A stretch of 36,039 nt of DNA from UBA4874 sp002399435 (GTDB taxonomy: Bacteria; Bacillota; Clostridia; Caldicoprobacterales; DTU083), in assembly GCA_036823195.1 (NCBI GenBank), contig DAISGI010000022.1, forward strand, positions 1 through 36,039, written 5' to 3'. Of this stretch, positions 1-7,899 are shown one piece after another. Numbering within the stretch: the stretch's first letter is position 1; each line of letters opens with the position of its first letter. A program made the position numbers and the translations under genes. Below the pieces are notes generated by a model that was not told the DNA's origin, ran no database searches, and saw only the letters and a program-made list of their open reading frames with translations.

Positions 1-16
1 TTGAAATCTTATTGGA

Positions 17-45
17 TTGCAGCAAAGGACATCCGGTGCTATAAT
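17..45 (+). promoter_or_regulatory. Sigma-A promoter for the riboswitch-thiT transcript
   Basis: A TTGCAG -35 element (17-22), a 17-bp spacer and a perfect TATAAT -10 (40-45) preceded by an extended TG (37-38). Transcription would start near 52, about ten bases before the TPP aptamer. Called from sequence alone; the spacing and match make it convincing. Confidence 0.75.
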
Positions 46-61
46 AGATCAAAAGGCATAT

Positions 62-148
62 AGGACTGCTGGGGGAGCCATGGCTGAGAGGATTTCGATC
101 CACCCTTTGAACCTGTAGGTTAATACCTGCGTAGGGAAGCTGTTATGC
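62..148 (+). promoter_or_regulatory. TPP (thi-box) riboswitch aptamer
   Basis: Shows the conserved thi-box blocks in order: GGGGAGCC (72-79), the CTGAGA box (84-89), ACCCTTTGAACCTG (102-115) and TACCTGCGTAGGGA (124-137). These build the two parallel sensor arms that bind thiamine pyrophosphate. It lies between a sigma-A promoter and thiT and is followed by an intrinsic terminator, so ligand binding probably ends transcription before the transporter gene. The antiterminator pairing was not resolved by eye. Confidence 0.95.
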
Positions 149-179
149 ATACTGTGTCTGAACGGACACCTGAACCTGC

Positions 180-217
180 AAGGCAGAAAAAGCTTCTTTT
201 TCTGCCTTTTTATTTTT
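180..217 (+). terminator. Riboswitch-controlled intrinsic terminator
   Basis: A 13-bp perfect stem (180-192 with 196-208) closes a three-base loop and is followed by a T-rich run (TTTTATTTTT). It lies about 110 bp before the thiT start, in the position of an expression-platform terminator for the TPP aptamer. Confidence 0.85.
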
Positions 218-322
218 ACGGTTTCCATCGTTTTTGGCTCTTGTTTTATGATCCTTTCTTTCAGGACCGTAATGTGATCTTTCCCGGTTTTATATGTACA
301 AATATATTGGGAGGAACTATTC

Positions 323-973
323 ATGCCAAAATCTTTATCCGACGTATTTGGAAAATTTGCGGAATTTACTCCAGGTACCACTATCATTCTTATTCTGCTC
401 GCCTTTGTGGGAATTGGCGGAGTCATTCTTCTGCGCAAAAGCAGGAATGTGCATTTTACCACCCACATGCTGGTCTATGCCAGTGCATGCATTGCCCTGT
501 CCTTTGTATTATCCTACATCCGGCTGTATCGTTTGCCGCAGGGCGGAAGCATCACTCCGGGCAGTATGCTGCCCATTATGATATTCGCCTATATCTTCGG
601 GCCGGTTCCCGGAGTGCTGGCCGGCATCGCCTATGGGTTTCTCCAGTATATCCAGGGCGGTTCCATCATACACTGGATCCAGTTTCTCATGGATTATCCC
701 GTTGCCTTCGGGCTCCTTGGGCTGGCCGGGCTGTACCGGAAGAACCTTGCCGTCTCCTGCATCATCGGGGTTTTCGGCAGATTTTTAATGCACTTCCTGA
801 CTGGTATTGTGTTTTTCTCCGAGTATGCCGGGGGACAGCCTGCCGTCCTGTATTCCCTTGGGTATAACGGCAGCTATCTGCTGGTGGAACTGATCATCTG
901 CATGGTTCTCGCTTCCCTTCCGCAGATTCGCAGCATGGTCCGCTCCCTTCAGAACGACTACCAGGGGAATTGA
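323..973 (+). CDS. thiT: Thiamine ECF transporter substrate-binding subunit ThiT
   Basis: A 216-residue, strongly hydrophobic integral membrane protein with about six membrane segments. It is the substrate-capture (S) component that binds thiamine and works with a shared ECF energizing module (EcfA, EcfA', EcfT) not encoded here. The family pattern is clear: the SYIRLYRLPQGGSIT segment (64-78), GxxxGxxYG before the LQY segment (97-109), the LMDYPVAFG stretch (122-130), the GRFLMHFLTG helix with His157, and YNGSYLLVE (181-189). The extra N-terminal helix (about 19-38) makes it somewhat longer than typical ThiT. The ATG has a GGGAGGAA ribosome site 6-7 bp upstream. Expression should be repressed by thiamine pyrophosphate through the upstream riboswitch. 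It stands alone as a transcription unit and converges with gatB. Confidence 0.95.
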   Translation: MPKSLSDVFGKFAEFTPGTTIILILLAFVGIGGVILLRKSRNVHFTTHMLVYASACIALSFVLSYIRLYRLPQGGSITPGSMLPIMIFAYIFGPVPGVLAGIAYGFLQYIQGGSIIHWIQFLMDYPVAFGLLGLAGLYRKNLAVSCIIGVFGRFLMHFLTGIVFFSEYAGGQPAVLYSLGYNGSYLLVELIICMVLASLPQIRSMVRSLQNDYQGN

Positions 974-987
974 AACCCAAAACGTGT

Positions 988-1046
988 AAAACTATGCAGG
1001 ACCGGAACAATCTACCAGCGAAGTCCCCGGCGATCTGCAGGCATAG
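988..1046 (-). terminator. Possible terminator between convergent gatB and thiT
   Basis: CTATGC (992-997) pairs with GCATAG (1041-1046), and CCGG (1002-1005) with CCGG (1027-1030), giving an interrupted hairpin. On the minus strand it is followed by TTTTACACGTTTTG, a weak T-rich tail that could end the gatCAB transcript. The interrupted stem makes this tentative. Confidence 0.35.
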
Positions 1047-1063
1047 ATCCGGAAAGGCAGAAA

Positions 1064-2554
1064 TCAGGAAAGCAGCTCTTCCAGAAGGCTCCTGGCAAGA
1101 TTGGGATTGGCTTTGCCCCGGCTCGCCTTCATGACCTGTCCCATTAAAAACCCGATGGCTTTTGCGCTGCCCTTTTTATAATCCTGAACCGCATCCGCAT
1201 TCCGGGACAACACATCCCGTATTATTTTTTGCAGCTCCGCCGGACCGCTGATTTGGGAAAGACCCTTTTCCCGGATAATCTCTCCCGGCGTCTTCCGGGT
1301 TACAGCCATTTCCATAAGGACATCCTTCCCGGTATTCCGGCTGATCCGGCCTTCCCCGATCTTTTGAATCAGGTCTGCCAGGTAATGGCTTTTCACCGGA
1401 ATTTCCCCGTTTTCCGCATCCTTGCGGATCCGCGGCAGCTCATCCAGGATCCAGTGGGCTGCCTCCCTGGAATCAACACCAAAGCCAACGACTTCCTCAT
1501 AGTAATCCGCCAGAGCCTTTTCACCGGTCAGGAGTCCGGCCTCATAAGGGTTCAGACCATACTCCCGCAAAAACCGTTCCTTTTTCTGCTCCGGCAATTC
1601 CGGAATCCCGTTTCGAATCAGACACAGCAGGGAACGGTCAAGAAAAACAGGAGGAAGATCCGGATCCGGGAAATATCGATAATCCTGATTCCCTTCCTTG
1701 GTACGCATGGACACCGTCCGGCCCCTGCCGTTGTCCCAGCGTCTGGTTTCCGGAAGGATGCTGTCCGGGCCCCCGGAGCAGTACTGTTCCCTCTGCCGTT
1801 CCGCTTCTGCGGCAAGGGCCCTTTGAATCTCCCGAAAAGAGTTCAGATTCTTGATTTCCACCTTCGTGCCGAAATCCGTCTTTCCCATTTCCCTTACAGA
1901 AAGATTGACATCACAGCGCAGGGACCCCTGCTCCATTCTGCAGTCCGATACTTCCGTATATTCCAGGATGGATTTCAGCGCTTTCAGAAAGGCAGCCGCC
2001 TCTTCCGGAGAACGCATATCCGGCTCGGTCACGATTTCAATCAGAGGCACCCCCGCCCGGTTATAGTCCAGAAGGGTCACCGGCTCACCTTCCGGATGAA
2101 TCAGCTTGCCCGCGTCCTCCTCGAGATGAATCCGGGAGATACCGATCCGATGGATCCGGCGCTTCCCGTTCGGCCTGTCCTGCCCGGTTTCGATATCCAG
2201 ATATCCGGACTCACAGAGCGGCAGGTCATACTGGGTGATCTGGTAAGCCTTTGGGAGATCCGGATAAAAGTAATTCTTCCGGTCGAATCGGCTGACCCGG
2301 TTGACAGAGCAGTGCAGGGCGATCCCTGCCCGGGCTGCCAGCCGCACCGCCTCCTCATTCAGCACCGGCAGGGTGCCCGGCAGTCCCATGCAGACCGGAC
2401 AGGTATTTTCATTGGGCCGGCTGCCAAACCGGGTGGAGCAGGAGCAGAAGATTTTGGACTTTGTATTCAGTTCTGCATGGATTTCCAGGCCAATGACTGT
2501 TTCAAACAAATGATTCCCATCGGCCGCATGGGATCCCTTCATTTTTTGCTTCAA
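1064..2554 (-). CDS. gatB: Asp-tRNA(Asn)/Glu-tRNA(Gln) amidotransferase subunit GatB
   Basis: A 496-residue GatB. It phosphorylates and then amidates misacylated Glu-tRNA(Gln) or Asp-tRNA(Asn) using ammonia channelled from GatA, making Gln-tRNA or Asn-tRNA in the cytoplasm. Visible hallmarks are ETVIGLEIHAEL near the N-terminus (18-29), zinc-type cysteines as CSC (37-39) and CPVC (52-55), and RFDRKNYFYPDLPKAYQI in the catalytic cradle. The C-terminus has the helical YqeY-like tail that contacts tRNA. The start is a TTG that overlaps the gatA stop as TTGA and has GGGAGG about 9 bp upstream; the first in-frame ATG (2542) is too far from that site. It is the last gene of gatC-gatA-gatB. Confidence 0.96.
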   Translation of the reverse strand: MKQKMKGSHAADGNHLFETVIGLEIHAELNTKSKIFCSCSTRFGSRPNENTCPVCMGLPGTLPVLNEEAVRLAARAGIALHCSVNRVSRFDRKNYFYPDLPKAYQITQYDLPLCESGYLDIETGQDRPNGKRRIHRIGISRIHLEEDAGKLIHPEGEPVTLLDYNRAGVPLIEIVTEPDMRSPEEAAAFLKALKSILEYTEVSDCRMEQGSLRCDVNLSVREMGKTDFGTKVEIKNLNSFREIQRALAAEAERQREQYCSGGPDSILPETRRWDNGRGRTVSMRTKEGNQDYRYFPDPDLPPVFLDRSLLCLIRNGIPELPEQKKERFLREYGLNPYEAGLLTGEKALADYYEEVVGFGVDSREAAHWILDELPRIRKDAENGEIPVKSHYLADLIQKIGEGRISRNTGKDVLMEMAVTRKTPGEIIREKGLSQISGPAELQKIIRDVLSRNADAVQDYKKGSAKAIGFLMGQVMKASRGKANPNLARSLLEELLS

Positions 2555-4068
2555 TACTGTTTCCCTCCCCGCGTTAAGATGTTGTCCACTATTTTCCCTA
2601 CCGGCGGCATATCCGGCGGCGTGTTCCTGCCGGAGGGTCCGAACTCCCTTTCCAGAAGACTTGCCGCGGAGAACAGCTTGTTTTCCTCAAAATGATTGGC
2701 AGCCAGCTGCACGCCGATGGGCAGGCCGGACCGGCTGAACCCGCAGGGAAGGGACAGAGCCGGGACCCCGGCAATACTCATGGACACAGTATGAATATCC
2801 GCCAGGTACATTTCCAGCGGATCGCTGTGCTGTTTCCCGATATCAAAGGGAAGCGTCGGTGTGGTGGGCAAAAGGAGAAGATCATATTCCTGAAAGGCTT
2901 TCCGAAAGGCCGCCCGGATTTTGTCCCGCAGACGCATCGCCCTTTTATAGTAGCCCTTCTCATACCCGGAGGACAAAACACAGGTCCCCAGCAGAATCCT
3001 TCTCTTGGTTTCCCAGCCAAAACCCTCCGATCGGGTATGGACTATCATCTCCTCCAGATTATTGTAATCCTTTGCCCGGATGCCGTACCGGATCCCGTCG
3101 TACCGTGCCAGATTCGAGCTTGCTTCCGCCGAGGAAAGGATATAATAGACGTTCATTCCCATATCCCACACCGGCAGGGAGATTTCCCGGATCGTTGCCC
3201 CCATCTTTTCAAAAAGTCGGCCGCACTCCCGGACGGATTCCTCAATTTCCGGATGAAGCCCATGCCGGAAACATTCCCGTGGCAGGCCAATCTTCCAGCC
3301 CCGTATGCCCTGATCCGGCAGACAGGACGGGAAAGAAGGCATCCCGGCCGCATCCGGCTGCATGCTGGTGGAGTCGTTGGGATCCTGGCCCCGCAGTACC
3401 TGAAACGCCAGGGCGCAGTCTTTTACATTGCCGGCAATGGGCCCGATCTGATCCAGGGAAGACGCAAAAGCCACCAGCCCATATCGGGAAACACTGCCAT
3501 AGGTCGGCTTCAGTCCCACCACGCCGCAGAAGGCCGACGGCTGACGAATGGATCCACCCGTATCGGAGCCGATGGCCAGCGGCGCAAATCCGGCAGCCAC
3601 GGCTGCGGCCGAGCCCCCGGAGGAACCCCCCGGTACTTTTGTAATATCCCATGGGTTCCGGGTCGTTTGAAAAGCGGAGGTTTCCGTGGAGGATCCCATG
3701 GCGAATTCATCCAGATTGGCTTTCCCGATCAGGATGGCGTCCGCTTCCTTCAGCTTTTTTACTACCGTTGCATCATAAGGGGGAATAAAATCCTCCAGCA
3801 CTCTGGAAGCACAGGTGGTCCGGATTCCTCTGGTACAGATGTTATCCTTAACGGCAACGGGAATGCCCGCCAAAGGTCCGGTCTCTTCCCCTCTGCTCCT
3901 CTTTTCGTCCAGTTCCGCTGCCTTCTGAAGTGCTGAATCGTCACATACCGTCAGGAAGGCGCCGATTGTTCCGTCCAGTTTCCTGATCCGCTCCAGATAT
4001 TCTGTGACAATCTCCCGCACGGAAAAACGTTTGTCACGGTATCCTTTTTGAATCTCATCAATTGTCAT
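2551..4068 (-). CDS. gatA: Asp/Glu-tRNA amidotransferase subunit GatA
   Basis: A 505-residue amidase-signature enzyme that hydrolyses glutamine and delivers ammonia to GatB. The Ser-cisSer-Lys catalytic set is visible: Lys74 in PVAVKDN, Ser149 in the glycine/serine loop GGSSGGS, and Ser173 in GSDTGGSIRQP. The 75- and 24-residue spacings match those of characterised GatA proteins. Its length is normal. It overlaps gatC upstream by 4 bp (ATGA) and gatB downstream by 4 bp, which indicates translational coupling in one operon. GatCAB here suggests that the organism makes Gln-tRNA (and perhaps Asn-tRNA) by the indirect route, as most Firmicutes do; the window does not show whether glutaminyl-tRNA synthetase is missing. 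Confidence 0.97.
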   Translation of the reverse strand: MTIDEIQKGYRDKRFSVREIVTEYLERIRKLDGTIGAFLTVCDDSALQKAAELDEKRSRGEETGPLAGIPVAVKDNICTRGIRTTCASRVLEDFIPPYDATVVKKLKEADAILIGKANLDEFAMGSSTETSAFQTTRNPWDITKVPGGSSGGSAAAVAAGFAPLAIGSDTGGSIRQPSAFCGVVGLKPTYGSVSRYGLVAFASSLDQIGPIAGNVKDCALAFQVLRGQDPNDSTSMQPDAAGMPSFPSCLPDQGIRGWKIGLPRECFRHGLHPEIEESVRECGRLFEKMGATIREISLPVWDMGMNVYYILSSAEASSNLARYDGIRYGIRAKDYNNLEEMIVHTRSEGFGWETKRRILLGTCVLSSGYEKGYYKRAMRLRDKIRAAFRKAFQEYDLLLLPTTPTLPFDIGKQHSDPLEMYLADIHTVSMSIAGVPALSLPCGFSRSGLPIGVQLAANHFEENKLFSAASLLEREFGPSGRNTPPDMPPVGKIVDNILTRGGKQY

Positions 4069-4361
4069 TTTTTCTCCTGTTCCAGAACCTTCGGTACGAT
4101 AAGGAACCCATCCCGCATCGGTTTGGTATTTTGGAAAAGCTCCTGCCGGCTGCCAAAGGGTTTCACTTCGTCTTTGCGAAGGACTGACTCCCAGGCGGGC
4201 TCCGGTTTTTCATCCATCATCTTTGAATATGCCCCGCTGATGTTCTCAAAATGATCGAATATTTTCTGAAATTCTTCTGCAAGCCGTGTTGTTTCCTCCC
4301 CGGAAAACTCCAGTTTCGCCAGCCCTGCAAGATATCGAATGGTATTTTCATCCACTTTCAT
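4065..4361 (-). CDS. gatC: Asp/Glu-tRNA amidotransferase subunit GatC
   Basis: A 98-residue GatC, the small subunit that wraps around the GatA-GatB interface and stabilises it. The N-terminal pattern VDENTIRYLAGLAKLEFSGEE is typical, as is the C-terminal half ending in VPKVLEQEKK. The ATG at 4361 was chosen because GGAAGAAGGAGA lies 7-8 bp upstream. A longer frame opening at 4421 has its purine-rich stretch directly against the start codon and adds residues unlike the family. It is the first gene of gatCAB, reading into gatA with a 4-bp overlap, and has a plausible promoter 70-100 bp upstream. Confidence 0.94.
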   Translation of the reverse strand: MKVDENTIRYLAGLAKLEFSGEETTRLAEEFQKIFDHFENISGAYSKMMDEKPEPAWESVLRKDEVKPFGSRQELFQNTKPMRDGFLIVPKVLEQEKK

Positions 4362-4429
4362 AAAAATGTCTCCTTCTTCCTTCCCATCCCTGGTATTTGC
4401 CAAAAAACTTTTCCCATCCATCCTTTCTC

Positions 4430-4458
4430 ATGTTAATACACCTGGATCGTTTTTTCAA
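4430..4458 (-). promoter_or_regulatory. Sigma-A promoter for gatCAB
   Basis: Read on the minus strand: TTGAAA (4453-4458), 17-bp spacer, TAACAT (4430-4435). The -35 is five of six to consensus and the -10 is four of six. Transcription would begin near 4423, leaving an untranslated leader of about 60 nt before gatC. It sits immediately beyond the terminator of the truncated lipoprotein remnant. Confidence 0.5.
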
Positions 4459-4459
4459 T

Positions 4460-4494
4460 AAAAAAAGAGCCCGTCTTCCTGCCTTTTCGGGCTC
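4460..4494 (-). terminator. Intrinsic terminator after the inverted lipoprotein remnant
   Basis: GAGCCCG (4467-4473) pairs with CGGGCTC (4488-4494) around a 14-base loop. On the minus strand the stem is followed by seven Ts. It lies 19 bp past the stop codon of the truncated minus-strand YARHG gene, so it was probably that gene's terminator; it now insulates gatCAB. Confidence 0.7.
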
Positions 4495-4512
4495 CTTTGC
4501 TCTTTTGAAATC

Positions 4513-4692
4513 CTACCTGTTCTCTGCTTGTTTAATTAATTTTATATTTTTAACCTCGTAGTCATTTAAGCTTTTACCTGGAACAGTATCCTGATCATCC
4601 GGGTCAGTATACCAGGTCTTCTTATAAAAGTAACTGGCATATCGGGGATTGTTGAATGAATGCTGATGCCTGGCATAGATTTCATTTCGCGC
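4513..4692 (-). pseudogene. Truncated, inverted remnant of a YARHG-domain lipoprotein gene
   Basis: Translating the minus strand gives 59 residues and a stop that match the last part of the three intact lipoproteins at 5351-9054: ARNEIYARHQHSFNN, then the KKTWY motif, then LNDYEVKNIKLI and the identical C-terminus AENR. Homology breaks at about 4692, where the intact genes continue with SKQDLPY. A few residues further upstream the frame hits a TAG stop, and no signal peptide or linker is present. This is the 3' end of a fourth copy in the opposite orientation. Its DPDDQD and NNPRY segment resembles the middle intact copy (6611-7738) more than the outer two. Confidence 0.88.
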
Positions 4693-5350
4693 AAGAATGC
4701 TAACTGATAAGTAAATCGCTGGAAACTAAAAGTATCCAGGCAATATGTGAACAGAATAAAGAATAAATACTTAACCGACTTTTTCAGAAATAGAATAAAC
4801 TATTTATAAATAGAAAAATAAAGATCAGATAACCTGAAACAGGAAGAGATAGTCGAGCCATGAGGAAGACGTCTGTAGAAGCCCAGAGAGCCATTATGAA
4901 TAAATAAAATTATTGTGCCAAAAAAACATGGAAAATAATAGGAACATATTTCCATAACCAGGCATTGACATCCACAGGCCTTTGTGATTGAATAGGAATG
5001 GAAATAAATAACAACAAGGCAGCACACGGAATACTATATAATATATTCAAAGTGTCTAAGACTTTCAACGATTTAGATTAAAGAGATGGGAGTTGATTGG
5101 CAATGTTGTAACGTGGAAAAGCGAAGGACTGCCCCCTTTTGTAATAACTCAAATCAAAAATCGCATCTGTAAGGGTACAATCAATAGATCTTTGAAGTTT
5201 CTGGAATTTGCGGATCGAGAAGATCCGGAGAATATTATCCACTTCCGCTGACAGAGTGAATTTACAGCTTTTTTAGAAGAAAAGCACAGGAAGAAAAGCT
5301 GAAGTGTTTGAGAAATAGTTTTTGATGGGATTGAAAGGAGATATCGCGTT
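4693..5350. other. AT-rich intergenic stretch with no recognisable gene
   Basis: About 650 bp between the truncated inverted lipoprotein remnant and the first intact copy. No frame looks like a protein. A perfect 14-bp palindrome CTATTTATAAATAG lies at 4800-4813. A weak promoter-like TTGACA/TTGAAT pair with a 17-bp spacer (4965-4993) reads towards the lipoprotein genes, and a TACAAT occurs at 5176-5181 without a good -35. From about 5270 the sequence is similar to the spacers before the second and third lipoprotein genes, so the duplicated unit begins there. Confidence 0.6.
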
Positions 5351-6451
5351 ATGAGTACGAGGATAAAGTGGTTCATCGTTTTCATTTTGTCCCTTACACT
5401 GGTAGGATGTAATCATCCCAAAAAAGCGGGGACGAAGGAAAACGGCAAGAGCAATGCAGGGAAAAGCGAAGTCCAGGTTCCAAATGTGAGCACATCACCG
5501 GATGCCAATTTGGTTGATGCCAATCAGAGGCAGGCGGATCAGGATCCTAAAACACAGGACAATCAGGACCATGCAGGGGCAGATAAGTCACAGGACGATC
5601 AAAAGAGTGCTGATGCAACGCGGAATGATCAGAAAACTGCTGATGCAACACAGACCGATCAAGAGACTGCCAAAAAGTCAGAAAACGATCAAATCAGCAA
5701 CAAGAAGTCTGTCAGCCCAAAGAAAACGACTGGCAGTGCCAAAGTTGTTCCTAAAAAGCCAGATGTTCCTGCCCATGCAGAAAAAGAGTCCAATAAAGTG
5801 AATCTATCTTATTATGAGAATTTTTGTTATGATGGAGACTATATGGGAGATCCATGTTTTGTTAATTTTGATTCCGTAGCAGGTGATCAAATCTATTTTC
5901 ACCTTAATTTGATGAAATATATTGGAGGACATGGAAAAGAAGATATTAGTGAAAAATGTCTGGGTACGCTGCATGGTGACAAAGTTGATTTTGAATTTGT
6001 AGGTACAGGAGGTCCAGATGATGTCAATTATGACGACCGCTCCAGGGATAAAGGAGGAGGCACCCTTAGGTTTGATGGAGATGATGTTCTTGTAAAAATA
6101 ATCGTTGAGAAAAAAGGCTCAAATGTATGCCATACCGTGTATCCAGAGTACAGGGTGAACCGTGTGGAGTTTAGAGGACATACTGATGATTCCTACATTC
6201 TGCCGGACAGCAGCAGCCGATATTTAACAGAGAAGGATCTGGAAGGAATCTCAAAGCAGGATCTGCCCTATGCGCGAAATGAAATCTATGCCAGGCATCA
6301 ACATGCTTTTGACAATCCCCAATATGCCAGTTACTTTTATAAGAAAACCTGGTATGCTTACCCGGAGGATCATGATATCCTTCCACAAGGACATTTAAAT
6401 GACTACGAGATTAAAAATATAAAGCTGATTATAAAAGCAGAGAACAGGTAG
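5351..6451 (+). CDS. YARHG-domain lipoprotein, copy 1
   Basis: A 366-residue predicted lipoprotein. Residues 1-20 form a type II signal peptide with lipobox LVGC, so it should be acylated at Cys20 and displayed outside the membrane. Residues 21-150 are a charged, Gln/Asp/Lys-rich linker with two 10-residue repeats (ADATxxDQxT). Residues about 150-285 look like a beta-rich domain (LGTLHGDKVDFEFVG, then GGGTLRFDGDDVLVKI). Residues 289-363 form a YARHG domain (DSSSRYLTEKDLEGIS, ARNEIYARHQ, KKTWY). The name-giving Gly is Gln here. The domain is found in extracytoplasmic Firmicutes proteins and its biochemical role is not established. AAAGGAGA lies about 10 bp before the ATG. It is the first of three tandem paralogues and shares a nearly identical C-terminal 75 residues with copy 3. 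Confidence 0.88.
   Translation: MSTRIKWFIVFILSLTLVGCNHPKKAGTKENGKSNAGKSEVQVPNVSTSPDANLVDANQRQADQDPKTQDNQDHAGADKSQDDQKSADATRNDQKTADATQTDQETAKKSENDQISNKKSVSPKKTTGSAKVVPKKPDVPAHAEKESNKVNLSYYENFCYDGDYMGDPCFVNFDSVAGDQIYFHLNLMKYIGGHGKEDISEKCLGTLHGDKVDFEFVGTGGPDDVNYDDRSRDKGGGTLRFDGDDVLVKIIVEKKGSNVCHTVYPEYRVNRVEFRGHTDDSYILPDSSSRYLTEKDLEGISKQDLPYARNEIYARHQHAFDNPQYASYFYKKTWYAYPEDHDILPQGHLNDYEIKNIKLIIKAENR
5609..5668 (+). repeat. 30-bp coding repeat, two units (copy 1 linker)
   Basis: Two adjacent 30-nt units (5609-5638, 5639-5668) encode 10-residue repeats in the linker of the first lipoprotein. The same unit is present four times in each of the other two paralogues. Confidence 0.75.
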
Positions 6452-6610
6452 GATTTCCAGGAAGATCATCCATGGTAGGCTGGACACTTATTTTTGACCT
6501 GCTTATTCTTTTGATGGGTTCAATCGCAAGCTTTTTCAGAAGAAAAGCTGAAGTATCTGAGAAAAAGTTTCTGATGGGACTGAGGTGGGATTGAAAGGAG
6601 ATAACGCATT

Positions 6611-7738
6611 ATGAGTACGAGGATGAAGTGGTTCATCGTTTTCATTTTGTCCCTTGCATTGGTAGGATGTAATCATCCAAAAAAGGCAGAGACGAAGGAA
6701 AACGGCAAGAGCAATGCAGGGAAAAGCGAAGTCCTGGTTCCAAATGTGAGTACATCACCGGATGCCAATTTGGATGATGCCAATCAGAGGCAGGAGGATC
6801 ATAAACCTGTCACCAAAACACAGGATGATCCGAATCATGCGGATGCGGATAAAGCACAGGACAATCAAAAAAGTGCTGATGCAACGCAGACCGATCAGAA
6901 GATCGCCAATGCAACACAGACCGATCAGAAGATCGCCAATGCAACACAGACCGATCAGAAGATCGCCGATGCAACACAGACCGATCAGAAGACTGCCAAA
7001 AAGTCTGTTAGCCCAAAGAAAACGACTGGCAGCGCCAAACTTGTTCCCAAAAAATCAGATATTCCTGCCCATGCAGAAAAAGGGTCCAATAAAGTGAATT
7101 TATCTTATTATGAAAATTTCTGTTTTGAAGGGGATTATGATGGAGAGCCCTGTTTCGTTTATTTTCATTCGGTTACGGATAATCAAATTCATTTTGGCTA
7201 TGTCTTATTAAAAAGGGATGGAACAGATGATATTAATGAAGAATGTCTGGGTACGCTGCATGGTGATAAAATTGATTTTGAATTTGTAGGTACAGGAGGT
7301 GCAGGTAATGTCAATTATGACGACCGCTCCCGGGATAAAGGAGGAGGTACCCTTAGATTTGATGGAGATGATATCCTTGTAAAAACAACCATTGAGAAAA
7401 GAGGTTCAACTGTATGCCATACCGTGTATCCAGAGTACAGGATCAATCGTATGGATTACAACGGATGTACTGATGATTCCTACATTCTGCCGGACAGCAG
7501 CAGCCGATATTTAACAGAAAAGGATCTGGAAGGAATCTCAAAGCAGGATCTGCCCTATGCGCGAAATGAAATCTATGCCAGGCATCGGCATTTATTCAAC
7601 AATCCCCGATATGTCAGTTACTTTTATAAGAAAACCTGGTATACTGACCCGGATGAAAAGGACACTCTTCCGCGTGGAAGCTTAAATGACTACGAGATTA
7701 AAAACATAAAGCTGATTATAAAAGCAGAGAACAGGTAG
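6611..7738 (+). CDS. YARHG-domain lipoprotein, copy 2
   Basis: A 375-residue paralogue with the same plan as copy 1: lipobox LVGC (Cys20), a repetitive Asp/Gln/Lys linker, a beta-rich central domain and a C-terminal YARHG domain with ARNEIYARHR. The linker has four 10-residue repeats (ATQTDQKIAN/D). The C-terminal stretch HRHLFNNPRY, then YTDPDEKDTLP, differs from copies 1 and 3 and is closer to the inverted remnant at 4513-4692, which suggests exchange among copies. AAAGGAGA precedes the ATG. A spacer of 159 bp before it and one of 161 bp after it are near-identical, so the duplicated unit comprises gene plus flank. No membrane segment other than the signal peptide is seen. Confidence 0.88.
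   Translation: MSTRMKWFIVFILSLALVGCNHPKKAETKENGKSNAGKSEVLVPNVSTSPDANLDDANQRQEDHKPVTKTQDDPNHADADKAQDNQKSADATQTDQKIANATQTDQKIANATQTDQKIADATQTDQKTAKKSVSPKKTTGSAKLVPKKSDIPAHAEKGSNKVNLSYYENFCFEGDYDGEPCFVYFHSVTDNQIHFGYVLLKRDGTDDINEECLGTLHGDKIDFEFVGTGGAGNVNYDDRSRDKGGGTLRFDGDDILVKTTIEKRGSTVCHTVYPEYRINRMDYNGCTDDSYILPDSSSRYLTEKDLEGISKQDLPYARNEIYARHRHLFNNPRYVSYFYKKTWYTDPDEKDTLPRGSLNDYEIKNIKLIIKAENR
6881..7000 (+). repeat. 30-bp coding tandem repeat, four units (copy 2 linker)
   Basis: Units at 6881-6910, 6911-6940, 6941-6970 and 6971-7000. The first three differ by only one or two bases; the fourth diverges at its 3' end. They encode ATQTDQKIAN/D repeats, a likely slippage or recombination site. Confidence 0.9.
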
Positions 7739-7899
7739 GATTTCCAGAGAGATCAATGCATGATAGGCTGGACACTTATTTTTGACCTGCTTATTCTTTT
7801 GCTGGGTTCAATCACAAGCTTTTTTCAGAAGAAAAGCTGAAGTATCTGAGAAGAAGTTTCTGATGGGACTGAGATGGGACTGAAAGGAGATATCGCGTT

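Noticed and set aside
1229..2695. Plus-strand open frame opposite gatB
   Set aside because: Gene on the other strand is a complete GatB with catalytic motifs; this frame has none.
4800..5385. Two short minus-strand open frames in the gene-free stretch
   Set aside because: No ribosome site, no family resemblance, unusual Cys/Tyr/Phe content from AT-rich noise.
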